Notes under the pieces: generated by a model | Told to the model about the DNA's origin: nothing | The model's database searches: none | What the model saw: the letters and a program-made list of their open reading frames with translations, nothing else | Assembly (NCBI GenBank): GCA_963803125.1 | Contig: CAWDLR010000003.1 | Coordinates: 1,302,001 to 1,366,000, forward strand | Length of the DNA stretch: 64,000 nucleotides | Source of the DNA: G963675935 sp963803125 | GTDB taxonomy: Bacteria; Planctomycetota; Planctomycetia; Pirellulales; Thermoguttaceae | Direction of reading: 5' to 3' | Program-made: the position numbers and the translations under genes | In this document: positions 1-9,026 of the stretch, piece by piece | Position numbering within the stretch: the first letter of the stretch is position 1 | How the letters are laid out: the number at the start of each line of letters is the position of its first letter

Positions 1-2
1 AG

Positions 3-853
3 CGGTGGGCGGAAATCGAGCCGAGGGCGGCGGAATTCGGCGTCGCCGAGACCGCGCATCATTTCTTCACCCGCCTGCCGTTGAACGAGATCCTGCGGTT
101 GGAAGTGACCGACTGGATGCTGGAAGTGCCGCGGCTCCCCCCGCGCTCGACGGGCTGTCGATCGTGCATCTTTCCGATTTCCACTTGACCGGCCGCCTGG
201 GCAAGGCCTATTTCCGCGAGGTCGCCCGCGTCAGCAACGAGCTAAAGGCCGATCTGGTCGCGCTGACGGGCGACCTGGTGGAATCGAGAGCGTGCTTCGA
301 TTGGATCCCCGACACGTTCGGACGCCTCAGGGCCGAACATGGCGTCTACTTTGTCTTGGGAAACCATGACCTTCGCACCGGCGACGTGCCGCGGCTGCGG
401 CAGATGCTCGAACAGAGCGGGCTGATCGACCTAGGCGGCCGCCGCCGGCAAATCGCGATCAACGGCCAACCGGTCGTGCTGATGGGAAACGAACTGCCCT
501 GGATCAAACATCCTCCAACCGCTTGCGGTTTCGCAGGAGCGGATACGGCGTTGCGGATCGTACTGTCGCACAGTCCCGACCAACTCGCTTGGGCGCGGGC
601 TCAGGGCGCCGATCTGATGCTGGCCGGCCATACGCACGGCGGACAGATTTGCATCCCGCCGCTCGGCGCGATCTTCTCGCCGTCCGCATGGGGCGTGAAA
701 CACATCGCCGGCGTCTATTACCGGCCGCCGACGATCCTGCATGTCACCCGCGGCGTCTCCGGCGACACGCCGCTGCGCTGGCGCTGTCCGCCGGAAATCG
801 CCCGCCTGAGACTGTTCGCACCCGGCGTACCGTACTCCTCACGCTCCGCGTGA
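3..853 (+). CDS. Metallophosphoesterase, 5'-partial and frameshifted
   Basis: Calcineurin-like metallophosphoesterase of the YkuE type. The metal-binding blocks are present in order: HLSDFHL, LTGDLVES, VLGNHDL, LSHSPDQ and AGHTHGGQ, which bind two metal ions in this family. The gene starts before the window. From base 3 the third frame reads a sensible N-terminal region (RWAEIEPRAAEFGVAETAHH and onward to LEVPRLPP), then the frame changes at the C run at 137-142. Seven C would keep the frame open; six are present. The frame-2 start at base 5 is therefore an artefact. The stop codon lies inside a palindrome (838-854). The substrate is unknown; YkuE relatives act on phosphate esters, often at the membrane. 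Confidence 0.85.
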   Translation, partial: VGGNRAEGGGIRRRRDRASFLHPPAVERDPAVGSDRLDAGSAAAPPALDGLSIVHLSDFHLTGRLGKAYFREVARVSNELKADLVALTGDLVESRACFDWIPDTFGRLRAEHGVYFVLGNHDLRTGDVPRLRQMLEQSGLIDLGGRRRQIAINGQPVVLMGNELPWIKHPPTACGFAGADTALRIVLSHSPDQLAWARAQGADLMLAGHTHGGQICIPPLGAIFSPSAWGVKHIAGVYYRPPTILHVTRGVSGDTPLRWRCPPEIARLRLFAPGVPYSSRSA

Positions 854-893
854 GGTCAGTTCGGAACTCGCAATTCCTCACGCGGAGCGTGAG
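838..893. repeat. Paired CTCACGCTCCGCGTGAG palindromes
   Basis: Two copies of a 17-bp palindrome (838-854 and 877-893) separated by 22 bases. The first overlaps the stop codon of the phosphoesterase. They lie between two convergent genes and could act as a bidirectional terminator, but there is no T run. They share the CGCTCYGCG core with repeats at 5634, 13691, 27004 and 27084. Confidence 0.7.
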
Positions 894-902
894 AAATACG
901 TC

Positions 903-2261
903 TCATTCGTGAGCCACGCTGACTTTTTCGCCGTCGGTCAGAGCGCTTTCGGGGGCGAGCACCACCCTCTCGTTCTCGGCCAGTCCGCGGACGATCTCGA
1001 CCTGCTCGTCGTTCATCAAGCCGATCTCGACGGTTTGCAGCCGGGCACGGCCGCCGCGAACGGCGAACACCTGCCACGTGTTGTCCGCAGCGCGGAACAG
1101 CGCAGAACGCGGAATCAAGAGGGCTTGCGTCCTCTCGGCGGTGAAAATCCGCACGCGGACACGATAGCCGACGCCGAGCCGCCGCTGCGTCAGCAGCCGT
1201 TCCACCTCGCCTGCTGCAAAGCGGAGAATCACCTTGACCCGCTGCTGTTCGACGCCCAGCGAGCTGACCTTGGTGAAGCCGGCGGGAAAGATGCGGCTGA
1301 CGACGGCCTTCGCCGGCGGCTGGCCGATGGCGGGACCATAAGTCTCCGCCCCGTCGCCGACCTCCGCCGCCACCACGTCGAGGCTGAGCACGTCGGCCTC
1401 GACCTCCAGGTCTTGCAGCCGCCCGGCCTCCAGCAGCGTCCGTCCGGCCGGCAGATAGCGCTCGTTGCTTACCAGGCGGTCGAGCACCACGCCGTCGACC
1501 GGACTGCGCATCGTGCCCCGCTGTTGCTCCTGCAACACCTGTTGCAGGCGGGCCTCGGCTTCCGCGCGCTCTTTTTCCAGTACGATACCGGTAAGTTTCT
1601 TACGGTCGATGTATTGCAGGACCATCGACGGCGTTAAGTTTGTGGCGGCGGCGACCGCCACCATCGCGGCATGAACCAGTTCGTCCTGCTTGTAGTCCAC
1701 GTCGCTCTGCACCTCGGCAAGCTCAGCCCGTTCCAACTCCTCTTGCGTCTCGGCGTGGGTCACCGCCAGTTGTTGCACGCGTTTTAGGTCCTTCTTCGCA
1801 TAGTCGAGCTTGGCTTTGCCGGCGATCATCCGCTCGGCCGCGGCCCGCACCGCCGCATTCATCGAATCGACGAATTTCTCCGCCTGCTGGTGGGCGGTCT
1901 TTTCGACGTTGACGTAGGCGTTTTCCTGGATGCTCGCGTCGAGCCGCTGCACCGCCGCCCGCGCCTGATCCGCCGCCAGCGCCAAATCGAGGGGAACGAT
2001 CTGAGCGACGAGCTGTCCCTGCTTCACGCGGTCGCCCTCGACCAGGCTGATCGCCTCGATTCGCCCGGTGATGGGCATGGTGACCAGGTAGGTCTGCGGC
2101 AGGCGGGTCTTGGCCTGCTCGTCGACGAACTCGCGGATCGGGCCGGTCTTCGCGCGTGCGGCCTGCACCGGCACTCGCGCAGACAGGCCGACGCCGAAAA
2201 CGTAGATCAAGGCGGCGGCAACCAGGGCGCCGACGAGCCAGAGCCAGATGTTGGTCTTCAT
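903..2261 (-). CDS. HlyD/MacA-family periplasmic adaptor of an ABC exporter
   Basis: Membrane-fusion protein of 452 residues. An N-terminal membrane anchor (about residues 5-27) is followed by a biotinyl-lipoyl half (around ITGRIEAISLVEGDRVKQGQLVAQI, residues 65-90). A long alpha-helical hairpin follows (about 95-230), then the second lipoyl half (GTMRSPVDGVVLDRLVSNERYLPAG) and a beta-barrel. It would bridge the inner-membrane permease to the outer membrane. It is the last gene of a three-gene operon, 19 bases after the permease stop. No outer-membrane channel gene is adjacent. The cargo is not predictable from sequence. Confidence 0.85.
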   Translation of the reverse strand: MKTNIWLWLVGALVAAALIYVFGVGLSARVPVQAARAKTGPIREFVDEQAKTRLPQTYLVTMPITGRIEAISLVEGDRVKQGQLVAQIVPLDLALAADQARAAVQRLDASIQENAYVNVEKTAHQQAEKFVDSMNAAVRAAAERMIAGKAKLDYAKKDLKRVQQLAVTHAETQEELERAELAEVQSDVDYKQDELVHAAMVAVAAATNLTPSMVLQYIDRKKLTGIVLEKERAEAEARLQQVLQEQQRGTMRSPVDGVVLDRLVSNERYLPAGRTLLEAGRLQDLEVEADVLSLDVVAAEVGDGAETYGPAIGQPPAKAVVSRIFPAGFTKVSSLGVEQQRVKVILRFAAGEVERLLTQRRLGVGYRVRVRIFTAERTQALLIPRSALFRAADNTWQVFAVRGGRARLQTVEIGLMNDEQVEIVRGLAENERVVLAPESALTDGEKVSVAHE

Positions 2262-2280
2262 GGTGGATGGGGGAGAGGGA

Positions 2281-4659
2281 CTATTCTTGGACTTTGAGGG
2301 CGTCGAGCCAGCTCATTTTGTGGATCGCCCGCTGCACGAACAGGTGGGCCGCCAGGCCGAACAGCACGGCCAGCGCCAGTGTGAGCATCCACAGGCCGGG
2401 CGAGGTGACGATCGGCAGCCGGAACATATCGCTGGCATAGACCCTGGCGATCATCAAGGTCAGCAGATAGCCGAGCGGCATTCCCAGGATCGTGCCGAGC
2501 ACGGTGGTAATCATGCTTTCGCGGAGCAGCAGGCCGCCGACTTGCCAGGGCCCGTAGCCGAGGACGCGGAGCGTGGCCACTTCGCGCTGCCGTTCGGCAA
2601 GGCTGACCAGCGAAGCGTTCAAGATGCTGCCAAAGAAGACGATGCCCGCAAACAGCACGAGCAGTGCGATCGTAACCGACTGCGTCTCCAACACGGTCTT
2701 TTCGAGGTTGCGGATGGCGTCGGCTCGTGAATTGACGGCTTGCAGAGCGGGCATCTGCTTTAGTTCGTGGTACAGGGCGGCGCGGTCGGCAGGGTCGCGG
2801 TCGACGGCCAACTGCGCGCCGCTGACGGCAAACTCCTCGTCGATCAGCCGACTAAGGTAGCCGATGTCGGCGTAAACGGCCGTGCCCAGGTAGCTGTCGG
2901 AAATCTCGACCACCGGCACGTAGCGCAGCCGCCGCTGCCCCTTGATCGGCTGCACGCCGACCAGGTCGCCGCGGCCGACGTGCAGCGAATCGGCCAGGGT
3001 GCGGTTCATGGCCAGGCCGTGCGAGGGGATGCGGAGCGGTCGGCCCTGAAGATCGCGCGGCACCGTCAGCGTAGCGTGCGGCAGCAGGCCGGTCACCGAG
3101 CCCTTCTTGCGGTAGTGCCCGTTGATGAAGGTGCAGGCCACGTCCAGCAGCGGCTCCGCCCGATCGACGCCCGGCAGCTTCGCCGCCTCGGTCAGGGCGT
3201 CGCGGCCGTGCTCGTCTTTGAAGGCGAGGTCGATATCGCTCCGCAGAATGTCGCGGAACTGAAAGTCGATGAGGTACGCGGGCGACATTTGCATCATGAA
3301 CCCGTCGACCAGCACGCTGGCGCCCATCGCCGCCGCGATAATGCAGGCGGCCGTGCGCAGACGGCTGCGCAAGACGTTGCGGAACACCATCCGCCAGCCT
3401 GAGCCGAGCGATCGCCAGAACCAGCCGATGCGTTCCAACAGCACGGCGCCGCCGCGACGGGGCGGGGCGGGACGCATCGCCTCGGCCGGGTGCAGCCGCA
3501 GCACCGCCCGGCTGCCGCGGAGGCTGCCCAGTGCCGCGCAGCCGATGCTGATCGCCATGCCCGCGGCGTAGACGCTCCAGTGCAGCCGGCTGTGCAGCTC
3601 GGGAAACTGGAAGAAGGTGCGATACATTGCGGTCATGCCGCGGGCGAGCCACCATCCCAGCCCACAACCGACCAGCCCCCCGGCGATCCCCACGATGACG
3701 CCGAACTTCAAGAAGTGGCGGAAAATCTGCGCATCCGAGTAGCCCAGGGCTTTCAGCGTGCCGACCACCGTCCGTTGTTGCTGGGCCAGCCGGCTGAGCA
3801 ACACGTTGAGCACCAGCGCCGCCACCGCCAGAAACATGCAGGGAGTGATGACGGCGAAACTCTTCAAGCCGCCGATTTCCTGACTGAGGAACTTGTTCGA
3901 CGGCTGGTCGTCCAGCGGCGTGGTGGTGAAGACGCCGTAGTCGGAAAGCAGGTTCTCCGCCCGGCGGAGCACTTCGCGCGGGCTGCCGTGCGCCGCCGCG
4001 CTCAACCGCCCCAGCACCTGATTCGTCGAACCCTTGAAATCGAACACCTCCTCGGCGTAGGAACGTTTCAGATAGAAAACGCCGAAGTGCGTCGGATCGG
4101 GCGTGATCGAGCCCGGGCTCACCAGATACACGAATTCGCTGCTGATCGCCGTGCCGACGATGAACAACTCCTGCTGGCGGTTATTCAACAGCAGGCGAAT
4201 CCACTGGCCGGGGCAGAGCCGGTGCGCCCGGGCAAATTGCTCGTTGACGATCACCTCGTTGTCGCGGCGGTCGGTGAAATACCCGCCTTGACGCAGCACA
4301 ACGTCGTCGAGCACGGGCCGCCGCTGGTCGGGCAGCGACAGGACCAGGCCGCTGAGCGGCTCGGCCACACCGGGCAGATCGACGACGACGTACTCGCCGA
4401 TCCGCGGGCGGATTTCGGCCACCTCCGGCATGCCGCTCAGCACGGATAGAGCCGAAAGCGGGGCCTTCTTGAGATCGATCGAGAAATCGGCCATACGACA
4501 CTGGGCGTAGTAGAGCCGCTTGGCTTCGCTCAGATTGAAATAGGATGAGGCCATCGTGATCAGGCAGGCCACGCCAACGGCGATGATGCTCGTCACCGCC
4601 AGCAACATGCCGAGGTGTCCGCGGGCGTCGCGGAGCAGTTTGCGGTCGAGCGTCTTCAC
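2281..4659 (-). CDS. ABC transporter permease with two FtsX domains
   Basis: A 792-residue inner-membrane protein. A transmembrane segment near residues 19-40 is followed by a large periplasmic domain and a first FtsX bundle (about 270-400). A second anchor and periplasmic domain (about 430-640) precede a second FtsX bundle (about 665-780). This duplicated FtsX layout is typical of MacB/LolE-like mechanotransmission exporters. The start overlaps the ATPase stop by four bases (ATGA), indicating translational coupling. It should form the complex with the ATPase upstream and the HlyD adaptor downstream. Confidence 0.85.
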   Translation of the reverse strand: MKTLDRKLLRDARGHLGMLLAVTSIIAVGVACLITMASSYFNLSEAKRLYYAQCRMADFSIDLKKAPLSALSVLSGMPEVAEIRPRIGEYVVVDLPGVAEPLSGLVLSLPDQRRPVLDDVVLRQGGYFTDRRDNEVIVNEQFARAHRLCPGQWIRLLLNNRQQELFIVGTAISSEFVYLVSPGSITPDPTHFGVFYLKRSYAEEVFDFKGSTNQVLGRLSAAAHGSPREVLRRAENLLSDYGVFTTTPLDDQPSNKFLSQEIGGLKSFAVITPCMFLAVAALVLNVLLSRLAQQQRTVVGTLKALGYSDAQIFRHFLKFGVIVGIAGGLVGCGLGWWLARGMTAMYRTFFQFPELHSRLHWSVYAAGMAISIGCAALGSLRGSRAVLRLHPAEAMRPAPPRRGGAVLLERIGWFWRSLGSGWRMVFRNVLRSRLRTAACIIAAAMGASVLVDGFMMQMSPAYLIDFQFRDILRSDIDLAFKDEHGRDALTEAAKLPGVDRAEPLLDVACTFINGHYRKKGSVTGLLPHATLTVPRDLQGRPLRIPSHGLAMNRTLADSLHVGRGDLVGVQPIKGQRRLRYVPVVEISDSYLGTAVYADIGYLSRLIDEEFAVSGAQLAVDRDPADRAALYHELKQMPALQAVNSRADAIRNLEKTVLETQSVTIALLVLFAGIVFFGSILNASLVSLAERQREVATLRVLGYGPWQVGGLLLRESMITTVLGTILGMPLGYLLTLMIARVYASDMFRLPIVTSPGLWMLTLALAVLFGLAAHLFVQRAIHKMSWLDALKVQE

Positions 4660-5387
4660 CAGACCACCTCCTCCGGCGGCAACGGCTGCGGATTGCCGCG
4701 GACCTCGACGACCTGCCCGCTGCGGAGCCGCACTACGCGATCGGCCGTCTGGGCCAGCGCCGCGTTGTGCGTGATCAGCACGATCGTCTTGCCGAATCGC
4801 TGCTTCAGATCGACCAGCGTTCGCAGCACCCGCTTGCCGGTGGCAAAATCGAGCGCCCCGGTCGGCTCGTCACAGAGCAACAACGCCGGGTTCTTCGCCA
4901 GCGCCCGCGCGATCGCCACCCGCTGCTGTTCGCCGCCGGAGAGCTGCGACGGGAAATGATCGCCGCGGTCTTCCAGCGACACCATCCGCAGCGCCTCGCC
5001 CACGTCGATGGCGTTGCTGCTCAGCTCGGTCGAGACCATGACGTTTTCGCGGGCGGTCAGGTTCGGCACCAGGTTGTAGAACTGGAAAACGAAGCCGACG
5101 GTGTCGCGGCGGTAGCGGGTCAGCTCGCGCGGCGAGAAGGCGGTGATCTCCTGTTGGCCGAACCAGACGCGGCCGTCGCTGACGCTGTCCAGCCCGCCGA
5201 CGAGATTCAAAATCGTCGTCTTGCCCGAGCCGCTCGGCCCGACCATCACCAGGAACTCGCCGGCATAGATGTCGAGCGAGACTCCGCGGAGCGCCTCGAC
5301 CGCGAGTTCGCCCATCTGGAACGTCTTGCTCACATTCTCCATGCGAACAAGGCGGCGATCGGAGTTGCCGCCGGATGTGCCAGACAT
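4656..5387 (-). CDS. ABC transporter ATP-binding protein, MacB/LolD type
   Basis: A complete nucleotide-binding subunit of 243 residues. Walker A is GPSGSGKTT (residues 50-58), the Q-loop is FQFYNL (101-106), the signature is LSGGEQQ (149-155), Walker B is LLLCDEPTGALD (169-180) and the H-loop is ITHN. The FYNLVPNLTA segment is characteristic of the MacB/LolD group of exporters. It is the first gene of the operon, 4-bp coupled to the permease. An AGAGGA ribosome-binding site lies about 11 bases before the ATG. Confidence 0.9.
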   Translation of the reverse strand: MSGTSGGNSDRRLVRMENVSKTFQMGELAVEALRGVSLDIYAGEFLVMVGPSGSGKTTILNLVGGLDSVSDGRVWFGQQEITAFSPRELTRYRRDTVGFVFQFYNLVPNLTARENVMVSTELSSNAIDVGEALRMVSLEDRGDHFPSQLSGGEQQRVAIARALAKNPALLLCDEPTGALDFATGKRVLRTLVDLKQRFGKTIVLITHNAALAQTADRVVRLRSGQVVEVRGNPQPLPPEEVVW

Positions 5388-5581
5388 GCGAAACGAGTCC
5401 TCTCTGTGCCGTCAGTGAAGGGGCGAAACCACCGCTCCCGGCGTCGCCTTTGGGCCGAGTTTCTGCGGCCGCGGACCGGCTCAAGCCGGAACTGCCACCG
5501 GTGGACACCCCTGTGAAGAGGGTAGGACACAACTCGCCCCAGCACAAGCACAGCAGGGCGGGGGCAATAACTACCATGTAG

Positions 5582-5656
5582 GGTGGGACAAGGGCAGTGC
5601 AGTCCCACCGAGACATCTCCGCATTCCCGCGACGTTCCCACGCGGAGCGCGGGAAC
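5582..5656. repeat. Two intergenic palindromes
   Basis: Between the exporter operon and the glycosidase cluster lie an inverted repeat GGTGGGAC/GTCCCACC (5582-5589 and 5602-5609) and a palindrome GTTCCCACGCGGAGCGCGGGAAC at 5634-5656 (one mismatch). The second matches the GTTCCCACGC elements at 27004 and 27084. No T run follows either. Confidence 0.65.
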
Positions 5657-5667
5657 GAGAGTTGGTG

Positions 5668-8600
5668 CTACGGCGCGGCTTCCACGCATTCGGTCGCGGA
5701 AATCGTCACCGGCCCCAAGAGGCCCGATGGCATCAGCGGCGAATCCTTGTGCCAGTGGCGCCAAGTGGTGAACGTGTGCCGCCCGGTCGGGCTCGGTTTG
5801 CCCTCTTCGAGCCACTTCGGCCACTCAACCAGGTTGCCGCCGGGATAGCGTTTCGAGTCTTCGGGAAGCTGCTCGTCGCCGATCAGGCGGTTGACCCAGT
5901 TGTTCGTCACCGCGACCTCCAGCGTGTTGTCGCCGGCTTGCACGGCGTCGGTCACGTCGAGACGGAACGGCGTCTTCCAGAGGATGCCCAGGTCTTTGCC
6001 GTTGAGCTTCACTTGGGCGAGCACCTGCACGTTGCCCAAATCGAGATACACGCGGTGGTTCTTCCCCAGCATCTCGGCGGGCACTTGGATCGTCTTCACG
6101 TAGTTTGCCGTGCCGGAGAAGTATTTCACGCCGGCGTTCGGGTGCTTCGACCAGGAGATCAGCTTGTCGAGTGTGACCGATTTCGGCGCATCCCAGCCCT
6201 CGGGGAATTGAAGCTCCCAGGGACCGCCGAGCTTGATCGCCGCCGGCGGGGCGGGCACTTCAACGTCGGCCGTCTTGCCCGAGGCGGTTGTCAACTCGTA
6301 GCGGCCGGGTTTCGCGGCTTCGAGCAACAGCCGCTGCCCATCGTAGCGAACTTCGGCGTCGCGCGGTTCCTGATTCCCGCGCAAGTCGATCGTCTCGGGA
6401 TCGGTGGCGTGTGCGCGGCAACGCTTGCCATTGACGGTGTACTCAACCCGTAGCGTCTTTACGACGTTGTAGGCCGGATCGCCGTCCTCGGCCATGCGGG
6501 CAACCTGGAAAGAAAGCTCGCCCTGCCGGGCCATCTTCTGCACGCGGGCGGTGACGTTGCGCGTTTGCGCGGCGTCGCCGGGCACTCCGTAAATCGCGCT
6601 CTGCACGGCGATCTTGACGGCGGAACGGCCGGAACCCATCACCGGCTTGCCGTCGCGGCTCACCGAAACCACCGCATCGGCCACCCCCGCCGCCGCGCTC
6701 TCCTCGGGCCGAAATACCACAAAGACCGAACCGCTGGCGTCGAACCAGATCGGAATCCGCGTGCAGCCGTCCACCACTTGATAGGCGGCCACCGGCTCGA
6801 TGCGGCCGGTGTCGGGATACCAAAACTCGGGCCGTTTCCCCTTGACGCGGAACGTGCAGTCGGCATCAATCGCGCGGGGGTTGGCGTTGGAAACGAAGTA
6901 AATATCGACGCCATCGGCGGCGCGGTGGATGTAACGCGACGTCGGCGTTTGCGCGGTGATCTTCTCGCCGCGGAAGTCGGGCGGCTCGCCCATTTCGGCC
7001 AACACCGCCTCGGGCGCCTTGCCGCAAATCACTTTTCCCTTCCCGCAAGCGTGCTCGGTCACGGTCTTGCCGTCGCAATCGCCCCACAATTCGGTGACGA
7101 GTTGCTGCAACTGCTCGTCGCACTTCGGATAGTCGGTGAGGCTCGGCGATTTCAGCGGCTTCGATCCGACCACCGTCGCCCCGGCTTCGACCAATTCCTT
7201 GATCTTGGCGAGCAGCATGGGCGTCATCGTCTCACTCGGCGGCAGCGCCAACAGCCGATAACTCATGCCGTCGGGCAGCACCAGCCGGCCGCCTTCGACC
7301 TTCATGCTATTGAGCACGACCTCCGGCGGGCAACCGTCGAACGCGTACGCTGTGCGCGGAGCGTAGGCCAGGGTGTTGGGGGCGTCTTCCGTTTGCAAGT
7401 AGCAGATGTCGGCCACGAAGAGGCCCTGCCGCAGCAGGTAATTGCAGCGGGCGAGGTACTCGTGCCAAGGGCCGGTCTGATTCCACCACGTTTCCGTGCG
7501 CTCGTAATGGATTCCCCACGGGCCCATCGTCATGCCCGGCACGCGATTCAGCCACGGTTGCATCGCGTAGCGATGGAAGACGAAGCGGTTGATGCCTTCG
7601 CAAAAAGCGGTGTCGCCCAGCGATTTGATCGTCTGCGGCGAGTTCATCCACTTGGCCACTTCGGTCACGGCGGTGAACGACTCGGCGCCGACGATATTTC
7701 GCCCGTAGACGTGACCGGCCGAGGCCATGTCCTTGAGGGTTTCGATGGCGCCGCCGGCAATCCAGAACTCGCCCATGGGCGAATCGGCCCGGCCGCCGTA
7801 AGAAATGTCGTCAAACAGTCCGCTGCCGTAGGCCTCGATCGAGAGCTTCATGCCGTGCTGGTGGGCCAGCTCGGCGGCGCGGCCGGCGTAGTTGTCGTTG
7901 TTCAACTCCGAGACCGTCTTCCGCAAGTCCCAGAGAAATCGCTCCGAGGCTTCCAGGCTTTCGACGACGCGGCCGGTCATCACCGGCAGCCAGGGCGACA
8001 TGTCGTAGCCGCGCCGCCGCTGGAACTCCTCGCGCATCTTGGGAGTCCAGTTTTGCGAGCCGTTCTCCCAACTGTCGATGTGGGTGTAGGTGAGCGTCTT
8101 GCCGGCTTCGGACCCGATGTCGCTGATGATCTTGCCCATCAGGCTGGCCCAATGCTCGTCGAAGGCTTCGCGGCTGAGCTTGTCGCATTCGAGCCCCTCG
8201 CCCGACTTGGGCGACGGGGCGTTGACCACGCCGGTCAGCGTGTAGCCGATCCGCAGCACCGTCCACTTGCCGGCCGGAACGTCCCAAATGAGATGGCCTT
8301 GCTTGTCGCGTTTCTCGGTCAAGTCGACAACGCTGTCGCGGGCGACGAGGGCATCGGACGCCACCGCGGGATACTGCGCCCGGGCGCGATCGCCTCGCGG
8401 ACTACGGCCGTCTTGCCTTCGAGATGATCAATGCGGCAGCGCTTCTTCGTGTCGCTATCGGCCGGCGGCGTGGGGAAAGCCAGCACGGCGATGTCGCGGT
8501 AGAAGTTCCTTACCGCCCGCGGCTGCGGCAGCGCGCCGTCGAACTGCTTCGGACCCTCGACCGCGGTCTCCGTCCAGACGACTCTCTGCATGGCATGCTC

Positions 8601-8996
8601 GGGCTTGACCCACGGCCCGCCGCTGCCGTTCCAGCCGGCGTCGTTGTTCATATCGACTTCGATCCCCAGCCGGCTGGCCTCAGCGACCATGTACTTGAAC
8701 AGTTCTCGCCACTTCGGGCCGGCGAACGAGACCGGGCCAAGCGGGATGCCCTGATCGACCTCCATAATCAGCACGCCGCCGATGCCGACGCGCTGCATCG
8801 CCTCCAGATCGGCGGTAATGCCTTCGCGGGTAATGTTGCCGTTCAACCAGAACCAGTAGACCCAGGGTTTGGCCGCTTGCGGCGGCGAGGAAAACGTCGC
8901 CGGCGTCGGGGCTTCCGCGGCCTGTGCCGTCATCGTGACGGCGAGAAAGACAGCCAGCAACAAACCGGCCGTGAGCAAGGTGCGAGAGAATCTCAT
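5668..8996 (-). CDS. GH106-family alpha-L-rhamnosidase-like glycoside hydrolase (frameshifted)
   Basis: About 1,109 codons in two frames. The N-terminal part (8996 to about 8380) has a signal peptide (MRFSRTLLTAGLLLAVFLAV...AQA) and the GH106 opening WVYWFWLNGNITREGITADL. The C-terminal part (from about 8380) carries the rest of the barrel (THIDSWENGSQNWTPKM, MGPWGIHYERTETWW) and a galactose-binding-like beta-sandwich near the end. The frame changes at GCGCCCGGGCGCAG near 8378-8385; one extra C restores EAIA-x-RAQYPAVASDALVARD. Known GH106 enzymes remove alpha-L-rhamnose from pectic or other glycans. Secretion to the periplasm is expected. The next gene upstream, 30 bases away, is a paralogue with the same architecture. 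Confidence 0.85.
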
Positions 8997-9026
8997 GGGA
9001 AAGGTCCTTTGGGGAAAGCTGTGTTA

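Noticed and set aside
5662..8427. Long plus-strand open frames over the glycosidase genes
   Set aside because: They mirror the GC-rich codon pattern of the real minus-strand genes and show histidine/arginine-rich nonsense composition.
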